Shown here one piece after another: positions 50,301-56,300 of a stretch of 64,000 bases of DNA; the stretch's first letter is position 1, and every line of letters starts with the position of its first letter. The stretch spans positions 60,420,250 to 60,484,249 of the forward strand of contig CM049318.1 in NCBI GenBank assembly GCA_026874595.1, read 5' to 3'. This DNA comes from Sipunculus nudus (lineage: Eukaryota > Annelida > Sipuncula > Golfingiida > Sipunculidae). The translations under genes were made by a program, and so were the position numbers. The notes below the pieces were generated by a model that worked only from the letters and a program-made list of their open reading frames with translations, did not search any database and was not told the origin of the DNA.

Positions 50301-53300
50301 AGGAACGGTATATCTTGTATGATGCTACTGATCTCTTGTTGATCTTCTTAGTGTTTTTTTCCCTGTTGTTGTTGTTGGTGCAGGTACCAAAACAGTGGAG
50401 ACCTGCAAAGTTATCCAAGGTAAAACTAGGATGTTGTGGGAGACCATGTTTTTACCTCTGCCAGGTGTGCAGAAATATATGAAAGCAACCTAGATTTACC
50501 AACTCAGTGGTTGCATAAAAGGTCAGCTCCGTAGCCAGAACAAAGATGTCCCCAAACACTGTGATATGTGCCCTTGCAGGGATAATTGTATTGCCTTATC
50601 TTGAATCAGTAAAGAATTGTCTGGACAAAAACATACATCAGTAATCTAGATTATCTCTAAATTAGGATAGACTGTTCTGTGGGTGTTACCCTATCTCTCC
50701 AACAAAATAATTCTTGGCTTAGTTATTATGATGTGTTCTGTTTACAGGAATTTTGCATCCAGTAAGGTAATTTTTTTTTACAACAGTTAATTCCAGATTT
50801 TCCTCTATGCCCACTTTTCAAAAAAAGTTTGAACCTGGCTATCTTACAAAAAAATAAACATTGAATAAAAAGACACATGAGCAGTGTTGGTGGAACAGAC
50901 CATCATTGCATCAATATATATTATGTATACTGGGTAAAGACCCCAAAGAAGAACAAAGGAACACAGGCAGATATTGTCCGCTTCCTCTCTGCCTCCGTGC
51001 CATCAAGACACCTGATAGCATGCCAGCTTACTTCAAAGATGTCAGCAGTAAAAAGTCAGGGAGGAGACATTCATAGTAAGTGAGCTCAGCGGTCCATCAA
51101 CTTGACCCTGACACACGGCACCCCGCATCTGACAATGCTCCTGTGTCTCATTACAATGCTTCATATTATCTCCTTGTTTTATGCATTCCACACGCCACTT
51201 CAGGCTTACATCACTGTCAATAGATCCAATCTGGGCTATACAGGATATACTGACTTCATAGGTGTAAGCAGCTCCAAACCAAATTTTTAATTTTTTATTG
51301 TTTTTGAACATATGTTTTTGTCTGCGTTTGTTGGACTGTCCAAAACTTTATTCAAAAGATGTTTTTTTGTGGAAATCTTAAGTAACACCCAAGGAAATTC
51401 TGCTACCGGTACAGTTAGGTGGTTATCAGATCACCATAATATTATTTTAATTTGAAGGAATCTTTACTATTGTGAGATGGGGCTTTTTCTTTATCCCGGC
51501 AGAGGGCTAGGGCAATTCACTGGTATTAGGGTCTGGCACAGTTCTAAAACTGACCTGTTTTTGAGTTGGTAAACAGTGGCACACATTTTCTCTGTAACTA
51601 CCGTATTTATTCCAATTTGGCGATCCCTCTTATTTCTCAACCCCAAAAAATATTTTGAAAGCATAATTTCTAAAATGACTTATTTTGCGACTGCCGACGA
51701 TGTTTTCTGTTGACGATGTTAACTTGAAGGTGTAATGCCTCCATCTCTCACAGGCAACACACTAGATTCTTATTACACGGAGCATCCACATCAATATTGT
51801 TTCCAATAGAATATTTGAAGTAACAAAGATGGGTTTTTCATAATATATAAACATAATAAAGCGTTCAAGTTCCAAATGGGTGTCTGTGACGAAGCAAACT
51901 CGTGTACCATTCCTGGTACGCACGTGTCTCGTGTGCGATTCACGTGGGATAATTAGCAATAATATTTACAACCCACGGGAAGCACGTGTGGTGGAACAAC
52001 AGTGACACAGTTGGAACAGTCATCTTAGTTAAGTTTAAACGACCCCGGTTAGTTTTTGGATGGGTGACCGAGTGTACAAAATAGGGCCCGATCGAGGGCA
52101 CGTGAGCTAGGATCATTTCCGGTCATATATATTTTAACGCGCCTTTACTTTCCTATATTTATTACGTATTATGCAAATAAATTTTATCTGATAATTGGCA
52201 GTTATTTTTTATAAAGTATTCTTACAACTAGGTGCAGCTGCTTGTCCCTTTTCGGCCCGCCGATATCACCGCCTGGTGGGTTAATTTGAAACAACTGGTA
52301 GTAACATGAGTTGCCCTCTATGTCATCATACCAATACGCAAAGTAGTGATCATTTTGTAAAGTGATTGACCTCAGTCTGATTAATCATTTGCGGACTCCG
52401 TGTAATTCATGTGACGGTTGGAAGCCCGTTTTGTAGGAAATACTGTTTAGCTAACAAAACAACTTATAAACGACCAAATTATCACTCAGTTCATATGACC
52501 GCTCGAGTGTCAGAGCGGCTCTGCGGCTCTAGGGAAGGTTATTAAACCACGTGCCTCTAAAATCTCGACCACCACAAATTCTGCAGGAAGATAATTTTCA
52601 AATATCCTCCATTATCGACCTCTGAGATAATTAATTATTTTTAAGTGGTCGCCAAATTAGAATAAATACGGTATATACACAACAACATTCAATTAAGATC
52701 TTGGTGGAGGTTGTTGTCTCTGACTTCTTCCCATTGACAAAATTATAAGCTGTTACCAGCATAAAAAGTTGAGAACTTTGAGCAACATTCACCCTGGCTG
52801 CACTTAAGGTTAACTTGGCTTTAGCCTATTTTAAATCCCTCATAAATTCCATGTCCATGTTCATTTAAACAATGTGAAAAATACATTACATGACCTCTGA
52901 GGGTCTTTTAATAATTCATGAATGAGATCTCTTCAGAAACACTGACTCACTCCTAACCCTAAGCCTTTGTTTACTACAATAATACTACATACAATGGGTA
53001 AATAATAACAGCTGGCAATGAATAGCAGATGTTTACAGTTAAAAGATAAGATTTTTTTGTAGATGTCTCCTTTCCTATGGGAATGAATTATGTCCTAAGT
53101 GTGTGAGAGGCAAAAAATATAACTTATAAGCCTCTAACGGTGGTTTATGTGAGGGCAAAAGATATGAGACAAGAGAATCACTGATGTCCTTTAATATGAG
53201 AAAACAAGTATTTATCATGTTGAATATCAGATAAATTGATAAACATGTGAAAACTCAATATAAATATTTCTAAGAAAGTATCAACTGTCATGTGCACACT

Positions 53301-56300
53301 GGGGTTCTGAGAAACATGGTTATTGTTATTTACAGTAATGTCTCCTTAATTTTTGAGTGCCCACTAGTTTTTCAATGTGAAACATTAAAATAAATCCTTG
53401 ATAAATTTCATGTTTTCATTAAAGGATAAATTGAATCATCTTTCAGAAAACTGCATTTTTAATACTGTCAACAATAATTGTAATCAATCTTACTTATTGA
53501 GGATATACAAGGGAATTATCAAAAATACAAATCTGTTTCACATATTACTTATTTAATTTAATTAACACCAGATGACACTGAAATGCAGTTTTGGTATTGC
53601 TGTAATTAATGTTTACCAGTAATGTTTACCAATGCAGGGCCTGACAAATTTTTTTTTTTGACTAGCCCATGGGCTAGTCAAGTTTGATTTTTGACTAGCC
53701 CACATAAAATTTTCACTAGCCCATTATTTTTTTTTAAAATATACTTGGTGTTCAATAACTAATTTTTATCAAAACCATTTTTTGTACATCTGGTAAACAA
53801 GTATCAAGACAGCCCAAAAAGCTAAATTTAAAAATATATAAAAATATTCTACTTTCATGCTGCAGTCTGCTATTTGTAATTAAATATGACTTTTAAATCT
53901 GTATGAAAACTATGTATGCCATGTAATAAATTGGTTCAATATTGAACATATGTCTTGAATACTTTTCATTTGCAAAATACTGAAAACAAAACAACCATGT
54001 GAATGTACCAGTTTAATATTATAATATCACTCAGAATGCTGCTAGGCCCATTTAACATGTTAAATGGTGCCTAAATGTAATGTTTTGTTTTAGTCCCTTT
54101 AAGAGTCCAAAATTTAATAGCATAAAAATGTCTGAAACCAATTTGAATACTGTTCATTTTTAAAATGGATAGTATTCAAATAGGTTTCAGACATTTGTAT
54201 GCTTGCTGCCACCAGTAGATAACCAATTGTCTATACTTTGGTCTGGATTGAATTCTTCTAAACTTTGTCCATCAACTGTTATTTTTAACAATGCATTGAG
54301 TGAATCTTGGTTCAGAGAAGATCTTAAATTGGTCTTTATCCTATTCTGTGCTGAAAATGCTCTCTCACATTTGGCGGTTGATGGACTAAGGCACATCATG
54401 ATTTAATAAGTCTGCACACAGCTGAAAACTTTGGTGGGTTTTCTTGAAGCAGAGCAGTGTAGACTGCCAACTTATCTGGGCAGTTCCAGAACTTCTGGTA
54501 ATGGGCCTTGAAAGCAGTGTATTGAGCTGGTAACTGTGTCTGCTCATCCTCTGAGAAATGGCATCCCCACTGTTCAAGAAGTTCACCCAGCTCTCTGTTT
54601 CCAAACAAAGCCAAATCCTCATGAGAAACATGGAAGTTAGTAAAGTCAAATGCTGCAAATGAGCTCAAAGGAGGTTCTTCAAAATTTTCAAATCTGGAGC
54701 TGATATAATCTATGGCTGTATCTACTATCTCTCTAACCATGGCATCATCCTCCCACACTACTGGCTTGCACTGCCCATGCAGGGCAACAGGGATGGCTGG
54801 TGAACCAGTTTTATTTATGTGTTTGAAGACCTTAGCCTCATAATCATAGCACTGAGAGAATTCCTTCATGTTTTCCCCTGGAATGTACTTCAGACTGGTA
54901 AGTCGGAGCAGTGTCTCACTCACTAATGAACTCACATCTGACACCAAAAGATCATCTTTCTGAAAAGCCTCTGAAAGAGTCTTTACAACTTGAAGGAAGT
55001 CTTGCATGAAAAAGAGACATTTCAAGAAACAAGGCGATTTCAGATCTTTCAGGTATCCTTTGGCCTTTTCCTCCTGTGAAGCAGCAGCATGTTCAAGATG
55101 ATGTATAACTGATGAAAGATTCTGATGCAGAGCATGAAGGGCCCGGTGTTTACTAGCCAGCCATCTGACTTGTTTGACCGCACTGAAATGAGCAAGTTCA
55201 TTTTCCATCACTGCACTGATCTGGGTCAGTTCTCTGCGCTTTTTTGGACTCCAGTGGTAAAAGCCGAAGATGCCTTTCACTACTTCTTCCAGTTTCTTCA
55301 CACTAGGCATCAGTTTTAAAGTATCACAGACACCTAACTCTAGCTTGTGAGCCACACAGTGAATGGCAATGCAGCTGTGAACCTCCGGCTGTATCAAAGT
55401 TGCTACACCAGATTTTTTGCCCATCATCACATTTGCACCATCAAAGTTGCAACAAACTAATGCAGGACCATCAGTCTGAGATGTTGCCATGTCTGTTAAA
55501 GAAAGTCCTATCACTTCCAATGCAGCCTTTATGCCTGCAAAAACACCAGTTGCGTGTGCATGCTCAAGTGACACCGTTTGAATCAGTTCAGTTTGCACCA
55601 CGCCTTTACTCACATATCTGAGGAAAACATTTTCTTGCTCTATCATAGATGTATCAGTGCTGCCATCTGCAAGAAGTGACACAAAGTGGGAACCACTTTC
55701 TTTTAATTTTGCAGTCATATTGTGAGTTAAAGTTCTGGAAATGGCCAAAATCATATCTCTGGCACGCTTCTCATTCTGATGGCTCTCCCCAATATTCAGT
55801 CCATTCTTTTTCTGCAGTTGGCACAATGCTGCCATATCACTGAAAGGGCGGCCATTGACAGCAAGAAAATATGCAGTATTAAACAGTGCTCTGAACTTAG
55901 CACGTTGCTTCTCGCCGAGAACTTCAAATGCAGTCATGATACTGATGGGGTTGTTATTGTTAGGATCATTTACGGATGACGCGCGTGGATTTGCACGCAC
56001 AATGCAGCATTCATTAACTCTGTCTGCCATATATTTCGATCTACATTCTGCGTGTTCTCTTGAAGACGCATGGGCCTTAAGGGGTTCAACCCGGAAGTTA
56101 TCACAACCGGTCAGAAAAGCATTAACGTTTTTACCAGATCTGGCAATATCAGGATAAGATCTGTAGTATTTACACATCATTTTTTGCGAGTCATTATCCA
56201 AGAACACCCAGAGCCATATATCCTCCCATTTTGAAAGATACTTTCTCTGTCGTTTGTTTTCATCATACCTTTGGTCTTTAGACTTCCTTTTAGTTTGTTC

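Noticed and set aside
50861-51311. Cluster of overlapping short ORFs on both strands
   Set aside because: They overlap in several frames with no recognisable motif. Nothing supports a gene.
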